Origin: Armigeres subalbatus
Lineage: Eukaryota; Arthropoda; Insecta; Diptera; Culicidae
NCBI RefSeq assembly: GCF_024139115.2
Contig: NC_085141.1
Span: 245,635,047-245,699,046 of the forward strand
Length of the DNA stretch: 64,000 bases
Direction: 5' to 3'
A program made the translations under genes and the position numbers. Below the pieces are notes generated by a model. It had not been told where the DNA came from and made no database searches. It saw nothing but the letters and a program-made list of their open reading frames with translations. Of this stretch, positions 1-11,076 are shown in pieces (the first letter of the stretch is position 1; the number at the start of each line of letters is the position of its first letter).

Positions 1-662
1 GAGGAGGGAGTTTTGCCGCAGAAGTGTATGGAAGGTGTTGTGTGTCCCATCTACAAAAGGGGCGATAAGCTGGATTGTAGCAACTACCGCGCAATCACAT
101 TGCTGAACGCCGCCTTCAAGATGCTCTTACAAAATTAATGCCGTCGACTAGCACCAATTGCAAGAGAGTTCGTGGGGCAGTACCATGCGGGTTTTATGGG
201 CGAACGCTCCATCACGGACCAGGTGTTCGCCATTCGTCAAGTACTGAAGAAATACCGCGAATACAACGTGCCCACGCATCATCTATTCATCGACTTCAAA
301 GCCACATATGATACAATCGATCGGGACCAGCTTTGGCAGCTAATACACGAACAAGGATTTTCGTATAAACTGACACTGAGCCACCCCCCGAAAATCGGAC
401 GACTGCGGTGGCCCGGGCACGTAGCCAGAATGAAGGACAGTAACCCGGTGAAAATAATTCTCGACAACGATCCGACGGGCACAAGAAGACGAGGTGCGCA
501 GCGGACAAGGAGGATCGATCAGGTGGAAGATGACTTGCGGACCCTCCGTAGACTGCGTGGTTGGCGACGTTTAGCCATGCACCGAGCCGAATGGAGAAGA
601 CTCTTTTATACCGCACAGCACAGGCCACTTTGGCCTTAGTCTGAATAAATTATAAATAAATA
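1..662 (+). pseudogene. LINE reverse transcriptase fragment with internal deletion, 3' end
   Basis: Remnant of an APE-type non-LTR retrotransposon, cut by the window edge. The frame at about 36-125 reads CPIYKRGDKLDCSNYRAI, a LINE RT motif. The frame from 172 reads GERSITDQVF and HHLFIDFKATYDTID (RT motif A). After FSYKL the sequence jumps directly to the C-terminal tail GRLRWPGHVARM and TGTRRRGAQR, so the RT core, including the catalytic ADD box, is deleted. The 3' end is an AT-rich AAATAAATAA tail at about 641-662. The same family recurs at 41461-42570 (minus) and 50440-50700 (plus). LINE identity is secure; the clade is not resolved. Confidence 0.8.
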
Positions 663-732
663 ACATTTTAGACGTCATTTGTTTAAACTGTAGTATAAAC
701 AGCATTAATATAGCATAGTATTTCAAACATAT

Positions 733-1072
733 AGGGTAAAATGCAATGCCCAATAGTAGACCCCCTAGTAGCGAAATTGTGCTCTTTTTGTCATAAGGAG
801 TAGAAATTTTCAACATATTAATTCACTTCATCTGATTTTTATGTTCCGTTTCGGGACGTTCTTCTTCCCTATTATGGACCCCCCAAAATATTCCTATAAT
901 GGACACTCTCGTGTTTATTTTTTATAGAATTGTGAAAATCCTTTATTTTTACTTTCCATAGCATTTCCAATGCATGTAATCAAATCATAGGACTGTAAGG
1001 TAGATTCTCAAGATGGAATTGTATTGGTATTGGTTGTATTGGTTGGGGGTCCACTATTAAGTACTTTACTTT
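733..1072. repeat. Possible degenerate MITE (inverted ends)
   Basis: AATAGTAGACCCCC near 752-766 is matched in reverse complement by TGGGGGTCCACTATT near 1044-1058, with AGTAAAGTACTT-like sequence extending the match outward. The similarity is partial and no TSD is evident, so this is only a candidate. No coding potential is seen in the surrounding 663-1290. Confidence 0.3.
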
Positions 1073-1291
1073 TAAAACGCAAAACGCAAAATGCTTCTAA
1101 ACCGCGGTGAAAAGAGCATTATTCGGCGGGGTATAATCGCCATGTAAAAATGCACCATTACCTATTTTTCTAGTGTTGTTTACATTCGCACTAGTGTATT
1201 TCGATGCGGTTGTATTATGGACAGATGGGTTTTTATATTTTTTTGTACATATTTTTTAATGTACATACATATTCACTTATGAGTTTTCAGA

Positions 1292-1366
1292 GACGAGCTC
1301 GGTGGTCTAGTGGCTATCGCTTCTATCTTATAAGCAGGAGGTCGTGGGTTCAAGTCTAGGCTCGTC
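1292..1366 (+). repeat. tRNA-like sequence (SINE head or tRNA pseudogene)
   Basis: An A-box-like TGGTCTAGTGG at about 1313 and a B-box-like GGTTCAAGTCT at about 1348 are spaced as in Pol III promoters, and GACGAG/CTCGTC pair at the ends as an acceptor stem would. The T-stem pairs poorly, so it is not a convincing functional tRNA. The sequence downstream to about 1480 could be the body of a tRNA-derived SINE, but I cannot define its end. Confidence 0.5.
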
Positions 1367-1812
1367 ACTTTCCTACTTTGTATTTCTATCTAAGTTCTTT
1401 CTGTGATTCACGTTCTACCAAAACGATTCCCGACTAGAAGGTCATATCAAAATTAAATCAACCTATGTTATTATGTTATACAAAATTTCTATAATAAAAG
1501 TTGTTAAAAACTTGATGCAGGATGTTGTTAAAATATCTAAATTTATATCAAAATTACACTACTGGAAACAAAAAACTATCAAATTTTGTTACAATTTTAT
1601 CATAAAAATAACATATTTTGTTAGAAATTTATAACAGAATCAGATACAAGATATATTATTTCTGTGCAGTTGCAAATTTCTACAGCTCATGACAGGTCTC
1701 CAGATTGTGATCAACAATCAGAAATTTTTGTTTTTGTCTGAACAAATATATTTTTCGAGAACATGAAATTAACAACATTACAAATAAGGCAACCTTTGCA
1801 AATTATATTTGC
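1367..1812. other. AT-rich intergenic sequence
   Basis: No convincing ORF, exon or repeat end is seen. Confidence 0.5.
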
Positions 1813-1820
1813 GTTGTGAG

Positions 1821-2018
1821 AAAAGATATTTTAGTTACTAGATAAAGATTGTCGCTTCGGTTCCCTTTGTTCTGCTGTCCGAAACATGTGTGGTACATAC
1901 CTGTCAAATCGTATGGATTTTCCTTCTTTGACATTTAGCTCCCCTATCCTCGCCAGCAAAAGATGTTCCGGACAGCGACGACAGCGACAATCTTTATCTA
2001 GTAACTAAAATATCTTTT
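1821..2018. mobile_element. MITE, 36-bp perfect TIRs, 8-bp TSD (hAT-like)
   Basis: Bases 1821-1856 are the exact reverse complement of 1983-2018 (starting AAAAGATATTTTAGTTACTA). They are flanked by GTTGTGAG (1813-1820) and GTTGTGAT (2019-2026), a 7/8-matching 8-bp TSD. The 198-bp element has no ORF. The TSD length suggests mobilisation by a hAT-type transposase (inference). Confidence 0.85.
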
Positions 2019-2026
2019 GTTGTGAT

Positions 2027-3097
2027 ATCCATATGGCTGGAAGACTTTGCTACACCTATTTTAATTGCCTACTGTTGGGCAATTCGGTGTTAAGCATTTT
2101 TTAAATCATATTATGATAAAATCCTGTTACAACATTTGAAAGATAATGGCTACTAAGAACAAAATTCTATCAAAATAAGTTATAAATATCACAATATGTT
2201 AATATTGTGTTCAATTTCAGTTATGCTCTCCTAGTCGGGATTCCTACTGTTATAACCTTCCACACAATCCCAAAACATCCCGTGGCACCTATGAGAGGTC
2301 GTAGAGTTCTCTGCATCTTTCTTAAGTACGTGTCCAACTAACCATCCTTCCCCTTCCTCAGCATTCGCAAGGACGTAGCCAGCACAGATCTCGACTATTG
2401 GAGAGTGCAATGCTTCCATCTAAGAGATAAGAGATAGTGATTAGTCCCGAATCAATATCTGAGGTAACGGATGAAAGTAATGCTGCTACTCTCATACAAT
2501 AGTCTTGGCTTGTACCACCTACGAATTTGTGCAAAATGCTCAATGCTAATGCTAATATTCACATATGAGTTTTCAGAATATTGGAAAATAATTTCCAAGT
2601 CGGGTGGTTTAGTCCCCGGAATATAGACAATAAACTTTGATTGATTTTTTTTTTAATTTTTGAGTCATACTGTAGATTATTTTTCGGGGAATAAAATATT
2701 ATGAGAAATTTGATGCTGTAGAATGGATCGTTCTGGGAAATGGATTCTTGAAAATGCCGTTCTGGGGATTGGATTTCTGGGGTATGACACACAACCAGGC
2801 TTCATGTCATTTGACTAATTTGTTCATAACTTTCTTTAGAAGCCAAATTTATTCCATAATTTTAGATGTACTCATAACGCTTGAGTAGGCCTATATTTTT
2901 GTCCAAGGGTACATTGCTCTAAATATAACATCTGTGCCTGGGGAGTGAAAACTCTCCAAAATGTCACGTGTCATTTGACACAATGTCATTTGAATGACAT
3001 TTTGCCTCCCACGCCTTGGATTACATATTTACAGCAATGTCTTGTTCGACAAAGTTGTAGGCACATTTAAGCGCTATAAGTTCGTCATACATCATGA
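2027..3097. other. Intergenic sequence, no supported gene
   Basis: Two short overlapping minus-strand frames (2231-2419 and 2358-2543) look mildly protein-like, and a TATCTCTTAG acceptor-like site abuts the first at 2420. I recognise no family, and the reading phase does not fit the exons at 6.6-8.7 kb. Confidence 0.4.
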
Positions 3098-3608
3098 AAT
3101 AATAGCTAAGGGTATGCGATAAGACACTTTTTCCTAACGAAACGAAACGAAACGAAATTTCAAATGTCTATGTTGATTCGAGACGAATCGAAACGAAATA
3201 TAGTTTTACTTTCGAGACTTCGAAACGATACGAAATCAAGATCCATTTAATTCGAAATTTTACGAAACGAAACGAAACTTAATTTTTTTTTCCGCGGAAT
3301 TTTTATTGAATTGATTTTACATTAATTCTGATTTCATGTTTTCAAAGTCAAATAACTGCTTTGCGACCAATAGGGTTATAGTAACAGAAGAAGCAGTCTG
3401 TGATAAATCGCCGCGCTCCCGTTATTGGCAATAAGGCAATACCCCTGCATTTGTGCCACTTTCAAAGAAATACATCGTGCAGTGTGTGCTTCCGAATCTG
3501 ATCTGAATCTGATATAGAAATTGTGGGATTTTTTTAGTATTCTGATTCAAATTCTGTTAAAAATCTTATTTCACTTAAAATTATGTATTAAGCTGAAGTA
3601 TACTTCAT

Positions 3609-3897
3609 TGGGGCCCTCCTTAGCCGTGCGGTAAGACGCGCGGCTACAAAGCAAGACCATGCTGAGGGTGGCTGGGTTCGATTCCCGGTCCGGTTTAGGC
3701 AATTTTCGGATTGGAAATTGTCTCGACTTCCCTGGGCATAAAATTATCATCGTGCTAGCCTCATGATATACGAATGCAAAAATGGTAACCTGGCTAAGAA
3801 ACCTCGCAGTTAAAAACTGTGGAAGTGCTTAATGAACACTAAGCTGCGAGGCGGCTCTGTCCCAGTGTGGGGATGTAATGCCAAGAAGAAGAAGAAG
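3609..3897 (+). mobile_element. Feilai: Feilai-type tRNA-derived SINE, full length
   Basis: The tRNA-related head begins GGGGCCCTCCTTAGCCGTGC, with A-box-like TTAGCCGTGCGG and B-box GGTTCGATTCC, and ends in an (AAG)n tail. A perfect 9-bp TSD, ATACTTCAT, flanks it at 3600-3608 and 3898-3906, showing LINE-mediated target-primed insertion. The head and AAG tail match the Feilai family of Aedes as I remember it, which is a main reason for assigning the window to Aedes. Confidence 0.85.
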
Positions 3898-4675
3898 ATA
3901 CTTCATATTGACTTATCAACGTGGTTTATGGTATTGAGCTAACTCAAAACCAGAAAATGAATTTATAGATATTGTTTTTATAAATAATTTTTCCTGTCTC
4001 CTACCAAAACTTGTAACAAAAGGATATCATTTCCTTCCAAATTCATCCTTTTCATAGGAGGCTCGGAGACCCATATAGTCTTTTATACAATTAACTAGAC
4101 GAACCAAGCAATTGTCTGTTTGTCCATGTTTATGTGTTTGTATACATATGGGGCATGCAAACATTGTTGTCAAAGAATGAGCTAAGAAAGTAAGAATGCT
4201 GATGAGTAAGAAACAGCTGCTATGGACAATATGAGCCGGTCACGCCCTTACAGTCAATTTAGGATTAGGAGAGGAAAATGAGTTTGACACTCATCACTCT
4301 AAGAGACTGAGGAATGCTCTGCATCTCCGTGAGCTCCACAGGAAAGGAATCGTTATTTTTTTAAAAAGTAATTCATGTGAAGCCACATTGGTAAGCAACT
4401 AAATATTTATTGTGAAGTTATTTTGAAAACTCGAAGACGCAAACCGTGTTTCAAATCAATTCAACGAATCAATGCGCTTCGTTTAATAATAATGTTTTTC
4501 TTAGCGGTGGCTCTTAAGGCCTAGTTATGCGCTTAAATCTGGTTTGAGGCCTAAGAGGTGAAGAAGTCAGCCTTTAATAAGAAAGAGGCGTTCTAAAATA
4601 CGTCACAAGGGCCCTAGGAATCCACGCCACGGTTTTGCCTCTTTGACAAAGTTGTATGTACTGATCTGATTCATA

Positions 4676-5624
4676 CAGTAGACGTTCGATAACTGCAAGT
4701 CATTCAACTGCAATGATTTTTAACTGCGATTCGATAGTTGCAACAGTTTTGCAGTTATCGGACCGCTAAACTTCAAAACTATGTCAAACTCAATGACAGC
4801 TGCATTGCGCTGCACAATCAGATGCACTTTTATTTCATCTGACGTCGATTGACAACCGTTTGATGTCTAAAATACGTCGAACGGCATTCGCTAACTGAAA
4901 AGTTAACATGTTGTAGTAGACTAGCCCAGCTTAGTATGGGGAGAAAAAAATGTTGTCGAATTCCACGGGCACCCCGCAGGATTTTGTCTTTTGGTGAGAA
5001 AATCTATTTCTCAAAATTTCAGCTCAATCGCTTGTTGCATAAGCTGGTGCAATTGATTTGAAGTTGGTATGGAGATTTCAGCCAAAATATATAGGAAAAT
5101 ACACCGCTGTCACTCATTCGATCTGGAAATTGGTTCTGATTGCTGGATTAAGTTGGTATTGTAGTTGGTATGTTACAGAACAATTTCACAGAACATTGTA
5201 CGACGATTAAATGAATTTTGCTTCAGCCTCCGGCTGATGTATTAGCAGCTGGTTTGTGTATTTCTGGATTCAATGATCGATTTGAATCAGCCGAAAACTA
5301 TATAAAAGTTTTATCATCGTACAATGTTCTGTGAAATTGTTCTGTGACATACCAACTGCCTTTTTGCAAATCTGAGCTTAATCGAGCAATCATAACCTAT
5401 TTCCAGATCGAATGAGTGACGGTGGTATATTTTCCTATATATTTTGGCTGTAATCTCCATACAAACTTCAAATCAATTGTGCCAGCTTATGCAACAAACT
5501 GATTGGGCTGAAATTTAGAGATATATTTTCTCACCAAAAGACACAATTCTGAGGGGTTCCCCGTGGAATTCGACAATTCTTTGTTTCCTGGGCCAGTCTT
5601 GTTGTAGCTATCGAACGGCTACTG
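4676..5624. mobile_element. Pogo/Tc1-like MITE, interrupted by a foldback
   Basis: The left terminus CAGTAGACGTTCGATAACTG (4676) is matched by the reverse complement of the right terminus, CAGTAGCCGTTCGATAGCTA (ending 5624). TA precedes the left end; the right flank is TG, probably a decayed TA. Removing the nested element and its duplicated target leaves about 258 bp. CAG ends with TA targets are typical of pogo-like elements. Confidence 0.65.
4917..5599. mobile_element. 683-bp foldback element, perfect 8-bp TSD (hAT-like)
   Basis: The left arm (4917 to about 5215) is a diverged reverse complement of the right arm (about 5300-5599). Matching blocks include TTGTCGAATTCCACGGG against CCCGTGGAATTCGACAA, and AGAACATTGTACGA against TCGTACAATGTTCT. 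TGTTGTAG is duplicated at 4909-4916 and 5600-5607. No ORF. It sits inside the pogo-like MITE, so it is the younger of the two. Confidence 0.85.
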
Positions 5625-6632
5625 TGTATGATTGACTAAAACGAAAGCTCCCCCTAATTAATTAGAGATTTTCCATAAAAAATTTGGAAATTGCCAATAA
5701 AGAAATCAGGGTGTGAGCAGTAAATAAATATAAAATTTCCAGGAATACAAAATTTCCACAAAAAAACAGATTAGCACTTTTAAAAGCGAAAATTGCAATT
5801 ATAGAAGAAGAATTTTCCATGAAGATATCAAAATGTTCCACGAAAAAAAATACAAATTTCCATAAATAAATCAATATTAGTAATAAACAATTACAAAATT
5901 TTCTACAAAATAAATATTTCTTCCATAAATAATAAAAAAAATCCACAAAATATATGAGGAAATATATAAGGAAATATGAAAAATCAATTAAACTGAGCCT
6001 GGGATTTTTATGGAAAAATTCTTATTTAACATTGATGTTATATTTGCTGTCGTATATGATTGCATTTACACTCTGAGCCTGACGTCTTAAATATTGAGTC
6101 AGATCACTTTGAAAAAATAGAATAGAATAGTTAGATATTTATCTTTTCCTGTTGGGCATTTCAAACAAAACACTGCAGTTATGAACTCTATGAACTTATG
6201 TAGAAAGCGTTATTAGAAAAATTTGTATAACATTAGGATTTGAAAACACCTTTATGATTTTGTTCAGCGGCGCAGCCAAAATTTTTGATAAATCACGACC
6301 GTACGAGGCAGTATGGTTTTAGTCTAAATTTGTTTCGAAATTCCGCGGAATTCCGTTAAATTTCGTTAAAAGCTAGTTTTTTCTAGCGAAATATTTGTAA
6401 TTTTACGAAACCAAACGAAATTAAGAAATCAGATTTCGCCATGCTCAAATTCCGCGGAATTTCATTTCGAGCAACCTGAAACGAAATTTTTTGAAATACC
6501 GCATATGCTTAATAATAGCTACCTTCTGGAAAAAGTACTGAGAAAATTATACAAACGAATGCAAATGACATTTTACAACACTGCACACAACCATTTATAC
6601 ATAATCAGAGATTTTGGGATTGTTTGACTCAC

Positions 6633-6728
6633 TTGTATGACATTTTGCCTTGATCTTGAGTTGGCTGCTGTTGCGTAGCTTCACCGGGATGATCTCCTGT
6701 TGTTTGTTGTTTTTGTTGTAGCTTTTGT
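6633..6728 (-). CDS. Cassette exon d: Gln-rich repeat ending GKMSYK
   Basis: Internal exon of an unrecognised host gene, the most downstream of four homologous exons. Acceptor CTTATAG precedes 6728 and donor GTGAGT follows 6633 (minus strand). It is 96 nt and phase 2 on both sides, so it can be included or skipped without a frameshift. It reads QKLQQKQQTTGDHPG, then EATQQQPTQDQGKMSYK with the last codon completed by the next exon. The motif order (QK.LQQ, acidic/Ser/Thr stretch, ATQQQP, GK.YK) matches the other three exons. No domain is recognised; it is probably a disordered, lysine-ended repeat. Confidence 0.75.
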
Positions 6729-6823
6729 CTATAAGAATAAATGAAAGAATTTTGAATAAGTATAAAATAGAATTTGACTGGATGGATGATCTGTGCATGA
6801 GAAAATCAGTCATCGGAAATAGT

Positions 6824-6975
6824 GGTCACTCAAACATGACGTCCAGAATTTGAGAGAAGGGAGGGGGTCCAAGATTTTGTGACAATGCAATACTGGGTAT
6901 GCCGAAACACACGTGACAGAAGAAGGAGGAAAGTTTGAACATTTTTGAAAAGTAGTGGATGTCATTTGAATCACC
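6824..6975. mobile_element. MITE, family of 31030-31408
   Basis: GGTCACTCAAACATGACGTC at the left end is matched by the reverse complement of GATGTCATTTGAATCACC at the right end (6958-6975). Internal GGAGGGGGTCCAAGATTTTG matches the interior of the copy at 31030-31408. It lies in the intron between exons d and c. Confidence 0.7.
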
Positions 6976-7682
6976 TCAGATATAAATAAAGTGCGAAGAT
7001 AAAAGCACAGACAAACAGACATAACACAGTGAGCATTTACTCATCAAATTCATCGTTGTACAAACACTAACGACATCAGTTGTTTTCACTAAGTTGGGCA
7101 AATTAAGAACCAGATGGTGGTAGTGAACAAACGTTGAAATCGAGCAAATCCGATGCGATGAACTAATGATTATTCAAACTGACCAGTAATATTGATGAAT
7201 ATTTAACGAGTGTTATGTCTGTTTGTCTGTGATAAAAGATAGAATGCGCACGATAGCAGTATGGTAATAAGCATGAGTAGAAATAAAAATACCATAATAT
7301 GATGATAACGTCTATTAGCGCACGCAATGCAGATCGCATGTAAAGCACCATGTCGTTAGTAAGGCAATTAGAAGATTCAGAAAACCAAGTGTTTAAAGCG
7401 CAGATCTATCGATCGAAGGTAGTTGTAAATTCCTCACAAACTAAATCCAGGAAGTATGTTCATGACGATCTGATTGCATAAAACCTCGATTAAAAGTAGG
7501 CATTCTTTTTAAAAAATTTGACAATTCTTTTTTATTTTCGTTTCGATCGACAGCTGTTGCACTATCGTACAATAATGATTCACGACAGATGCCTGATATC
7601 TGTTTACATAGGTAGATCTGATGTTCAATCGTAACGCGTTATCAAGTCAGGTTGTACTTGCGTTTCGATTTTGTGTACTCAC
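6976..7682. other. Intron between cassette exons c and d
   Basis: AT-rich. Apart from the MITE at 6824-6975 in the same intron, no further exon copy, ORF or repeat is seen here. Confidence 0.5.
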
Positions 7683-7811
7683 TTATATTTTCCCTTTGGC
7701 TGCTGTTCTGTAGCCATTTGCCTTGGTTCAGGATTTTCCACAGTTTGTTCCGTAGGGGATGAGTCTGTCTGTTGCAGTTCTTGTTCTTGTTGTTGCTGTA
7801 GCTTTTTTTGT
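7683..7811 (-). CDS. Cassette exon c: Gln-rich repeat ending KGKYK
   Basis: 129-nt exon, acceptor ATTACACAG before 7811, donor GTGAGT after 7683, phase 2 at both ends. The 42 complete codons run QKKLQQQQEQELQQ, TDSSPTEQTVENPEP, RQMATEQQPKGKY, plus a Lys codon split across the donor. It shares its Gln-rich start, Ser/Thr-Glu centre, MAT-QQ motif and KGKYK end with exons a, b and d. Divergence between copies is well above that expected for a recent duplication, while splice sites and frame are kept, which implies selection. Product unknown. Confidence 0.8.
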
Positions 7812-8292
7812 CTGTGTAATGACGAAAAGCACCAACAAGCGATACGTATTGTTAATTTTTGTTAGGTTACAAGCTATCGGAACAAAACTGTACTAAGGTC
7901 TTTAAAAACAAAATATTTTTATAACGAAAAAAAAACTTCGATGCTAAAATTTTGTTCGCATGTATGTAACTTGTTCTTGACTTAGGTGCGCAAAAAAACG
8001 TGTCCCCAACGCCAAATAAGCCAGGATGGCTCGGCGGGACCGCTTTTCGTATTCTTTTTTGCTCTCACTTATATGAGATTGCAACGAATTCTCCAATTCT
8101 TTATATGTAAAAATAAGAAGTTTCAAGTCGTTTCGGAAGCGACCGTGTCACCAAAATCAAATTAAAAATCTTAGCTAATATAATATTCTTAGCTAATTCT
8201 AATATTCACAAAAAAATGTGATCGTAGATCGGAAGACACAGTCGAAACGCATCAATGAAAATGTGATCTACAAGCGTTACGACTTTACTTAC

Positions 8293-8412
8293 TTATATTT
8301 GCCCTTCTGAGCAACATGTTGCTCAGCCATTGGATCTGGATCCGGCTGCTGTTCGGCGGTCGATTCCGTAACCGGTGTACCTTGTTCTTGTTGCTGTTGT
8401 TGCTTTTTTTGC
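8293..8412 (-). CDS. Cassette exon b: Gln-rich repeat ending KGKYK
   Basis: 120-nt exon, acceptor TCGTAG before 8412, donor GTAAGT after 8293, phase 2 at both ends. It reads KKQQQQQEQGTPVTESTAEQ, then QPDPDPMAEQHVAQKGKYK. It is nearest in layout to exon c; the intron between them is about 480 nt. An open frame, consensus splice sites and homology to three neighbours make this a real exon. No known domain is recognised. Confidence 0.8.
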
Positions 8413-8611
8413 CTACGACACGACGGGAAACATCGACAAACATTTGAATGTTAATTTTTAGTTTAACAAACTGCACACTAGTTTTAGTGAGAACGTTTAT
8501 GTTATTCGTATCAAAGAATAAACTGCTGGCTGGATTTGATGAACATTTAATTCTCGTTACGCACCTTGAAAAGGCTGACCTCCCTCCGTACCATTACGGG
8601 GTAATACTCAC

Positions 8612-8713
8612 TTATATTTGCCTTTTTGTTGGGGCTGCTGTGTAGCCATCGGCTCTGACCCTTGCTCTTTCACAGATGATTCCGAAGGTGTTGGTTGGAG
8701 CTGTTGCTGTTTT
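8612..8713 (-). CDS. Cassette exon a: Gln-rich repeat ending KGKYK
   Basis: 102-nt exon, acceptor TTACACAG before 8713, donor GTGAGT after 8612, phase 2 at both ends. It reads KKQQQLQPTPSESSVKEQGS, then EPMATQQPQQKGKYK. It is the most upstream of the four visible copies. The gene's 5' exons would lie at higher coordinates, where the RTE element now separates them, or beyond the window. The peptide is low complexity, rich in Gln, Pro, Ser and Glu with a basic end, as in variable linker regions of large structural proteins; this is analogy, not identification. Confidence 0.8.
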   Translation of the reverse strand, partial: KTATAPTNTFGIICERARVRADGYTAAPTKRQI

Positions 8714-8833
8714 CTGTGTAAATATATGAACAATTTTAAAAGCATTTTTCCATTAGTTGGGTGAGCTCTGACATTATCTTTATATCAAGGATGTTAGCTT
8801 AGCCTTAGCTTAGACTGACTGTACATATCAATG

Positions 8834-8977
8834 CTAGACCCACATTTGAAAAGGGCGTAACAGCCAAAATGTATTCGTTCCTATACTTTGCCCACATATA
8901 TAGCTATATATGTATGTAGACGAAGAATCAGGAGGAATACATTATGACTGTTACGCCATCTTCAAATGTTGGTCTAG
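8834..8977. mobile_element. 144-bp foldback MITE
   Basis: CTAGACCCACATTTGAAAAG (left) pairs with the reverse complement of the right end, CTAGACCAACATTTGAAGAT. GGCGTAACAG occurs in both arms. No ORF. A TSD is not clear. Confidence 0.75.
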
Positions 8978-9289
8978 AATGGATGCTACTCCGTGATTGA
9001 ACAGAAGTGGTGTAAATTGGTCGGGGTTCTACCAAATCACACCTAGTGACTTTTTGCCTGACTTGTGCTATTTTGTTCGTACAAGGACGGAAATCGTTTT
9101 ATATCAATTCATGCGTACAGTTGTTGTAGGGTATCCTCAGTTATGGGATTGACTTACTTACTTACTTATGGATCCTGTACACCTTCGGTGGTGCAAAGGG
9201 TCGACTTGAAAGATCTCCATCCTGAGCGCTTCTCGGCTATCGGTTTAACCTGTTGCCAGGTTAGATTTCGGTCGACTTCTTTTATTTCT

Positions 9290-11060
9290 TTATTGAGGCC
9301 AAGAACCTCTGGGTCTGCCTCTGCTGCGATGTCCCGCTGGGTTCCAGTCTAATGCTTGTTTACAGATTTCGTTTCCTCCCCTACGTAGAGTGTGGCCGAC
9401 CCAGCCCCACTTCCGATCCCGAATTTCTGTTGCTCTCGGCCTATGGTGACAACGACGATGGAGCTCGTTGTTCGAGATCCAGTTGTGAGGCCACCAGACC
9501 TGAATTATATACCGCAGGCATCTGTTAATGAACACCTGCAGCCGTTGAGTGTTCTCCACTGATACACACCATGTTTCGCTAGCGTATAACAGCACAGATT
9601 TCACGTTAGAGTTGAAAATTCGTATTTTGGTGCGTTCACTTATCTGCCTGTTTTTCCAGATATTTCTTAAACTCGCAAAGGCAGCCCTTGCTTTCTTGAT
9701 CCATGCGCCTATGTCGATCTTGGTACCGCCGTCTGACGCCATTTGGCTACCAAGATATTGGAAGCTTTCAGCATTCTCCACTGGTTGCCCGGCTACTGTG
9801 AAACTGGAAGGAGTCACCGTGTTTAAATCCAACGATTTGGTTTTGTTGACGTTGATGACTAAACCTGCCGAGGAGGAGCGCTCGGCAAGGTCGTTGAGCT
9901 TACTCTGCATATCAGAGCGCCGTTGCGCGAGGAGTGCAACGTCATCAGCCAATACGAAGTCGTTTAGGTGCTCCATGGTTATAGGCTGCCATAACAGCCC
10001 GCGGTTTGGTTCACGGTCAATTGCATCTACCAGAATCTCATCGATTACGATGAGGAACAGTAACGGTGATAGAATACATCCTTGCCTCACACCAGCTACG
10101 ACCCGGATAGGGTCGGACAGGACCCCATTGTGCAGCACACTACACGAAAAGGCCTCGTACTGTGCTTCGATGAGGTCGATGATTTTCTCAGGAACCACCT
10201 TGCGTCTCAGGGTGCCCCACATATTCTCGTGATTGAGACGGTCGAAAGCTTTTTCGTAGTCAATGAATACCAAGTAAAGGGGCTCTTGGAATTCGTTGAT
10301 CTGCTCCAGAATGATGCGGAGCGTGACAATATGGTCCACACAGGATCTTCCGGCACGGAATCCGGCTTGCTGCCGCCGGAGAGTCGCATCGCTCTTCTCC
10401 AGAATCCGGGCTAGGATAATTTTGCACAGAACGGTACACAGCAACATAATGCCCTCGCCAGTTATCGCATACAGTCAGGTCACCCTTTTTGGGCACCTCC
10501 ACTAAGATACCTTGCATCCAGTCGACCGGGAAAGTTGCGGTGTCCCAGATATTACGAAATAAACGATGCAGTAGTTGAGCGGATTTCATGGGGTCAGCTT
10601 TGAGCATCTCGGCTGATATGCGGTCGACCCCTGGGGCTTTATTCGATTTCATGCTTTGGATGGCTGTTTGAATCTCTAGCAGTGATGGAGCTTCGGTATT
10701 GACGCGTGTTATACGTCGGATCCTAGGCAGATCATGCCGAGGTGGTGATGGCCAGGCTGACACCTGAAAAAGTTGTTCGAAGTGCTCGAACCAGCGTTTC
10801 AGTTGGTCAGTTGGGTCGGTCAATAACTGATCATTCGCGTCTTTCACAGGCATCGTTGCATTCATCTTCGCCCCGCTTATGTCCCCGGTTGCGGCGGCTC
10901 TCTCTCCTTCGTCGGCCAGAAAGTCTGCCCACGCTCGCTTGTCCCGTCGACATGAGCGTTTTACTTCCTTCTCAAGAGCCGCGTATCGTTGACGGGCTAA
11001 GACTTTGGCTCCTCTGGTTTTCGAACGCACTATTGCGGCTTTAGCTTCACTTCGCTCCTC
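9290..11060 (-). pseudogene. RTE reverse transcriptase, two frames
   Basis: Reverse transcriptase that would copy the element RNA at the nicked target. The first frame (11030-10260) carries KSNKAPGVDRISAEML and VEVPKKGDLTVCDNWRG. A frameshift near 10445 moves to the second frame (10447-9290), which holds RQQAGFRAGRSCVDHI, LYLVFIDYEKAFDRLN (motif A), GVRQGCILSPLLF (motif B) and LADDVALL (motif C). It ends with the C-terminal WGWVGHTLRR tail. The FIDYEKAFD and QAGFR signatures resemble SR2/BovB-type RTE elements. No complete protein can be made from this copy. Confidence 0.88.
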
Positions 11061-11076
11061 TATATTCCTCCAGGTC

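Larger units (their letters stand above)
3108..6510. mobile_element. Composite TIR element with 10-bp TSD, containing nested insertions
   Basis: The left end reads AAGGGTATGCGATA and the right end is the reverse complement of AAGCATATGCGGTA. Both are followed inwards by GAAACGAAAT-rich sequence. The direct repeat AATAATAGCT lies outside both ends (3098-3107 and 6511-6520). The interior holds no transposase ORF but hosts a SINE (3609-3897), a pogo-like MITE (4676-5624) and a foldback (4917-5599). Without them about 2.1 kb of AT-rich sequence remains. A 9-11 bp TSD is seen in Mutator-like elements; assignment is tentative. Confidence 0.6.

Noticed and set aside
1292..1366. Functional tRNA gene
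   Set aside because: A and B boxes and an acceptor-like stem are present, but the T-stem does not pair and the anticodon arm is irregular; a SINE head or tRNA pseudogene is more likely.
2231..2543. Two overlapping minus-strand frames with an acceptor-like TATCTCTTAG
   Set aside because: Phase does not match the phase-2 cassette exons, no family is recognised, and the frames overlap out of register.
7671..8645. Plus-strand Cys/Ser-rich and Leu-rich ORFs at 7671-7865 and 8448-8645
   Set aside because: They are antisense shadows of the Gln-rich exons (CAG/CAA read in reverse).
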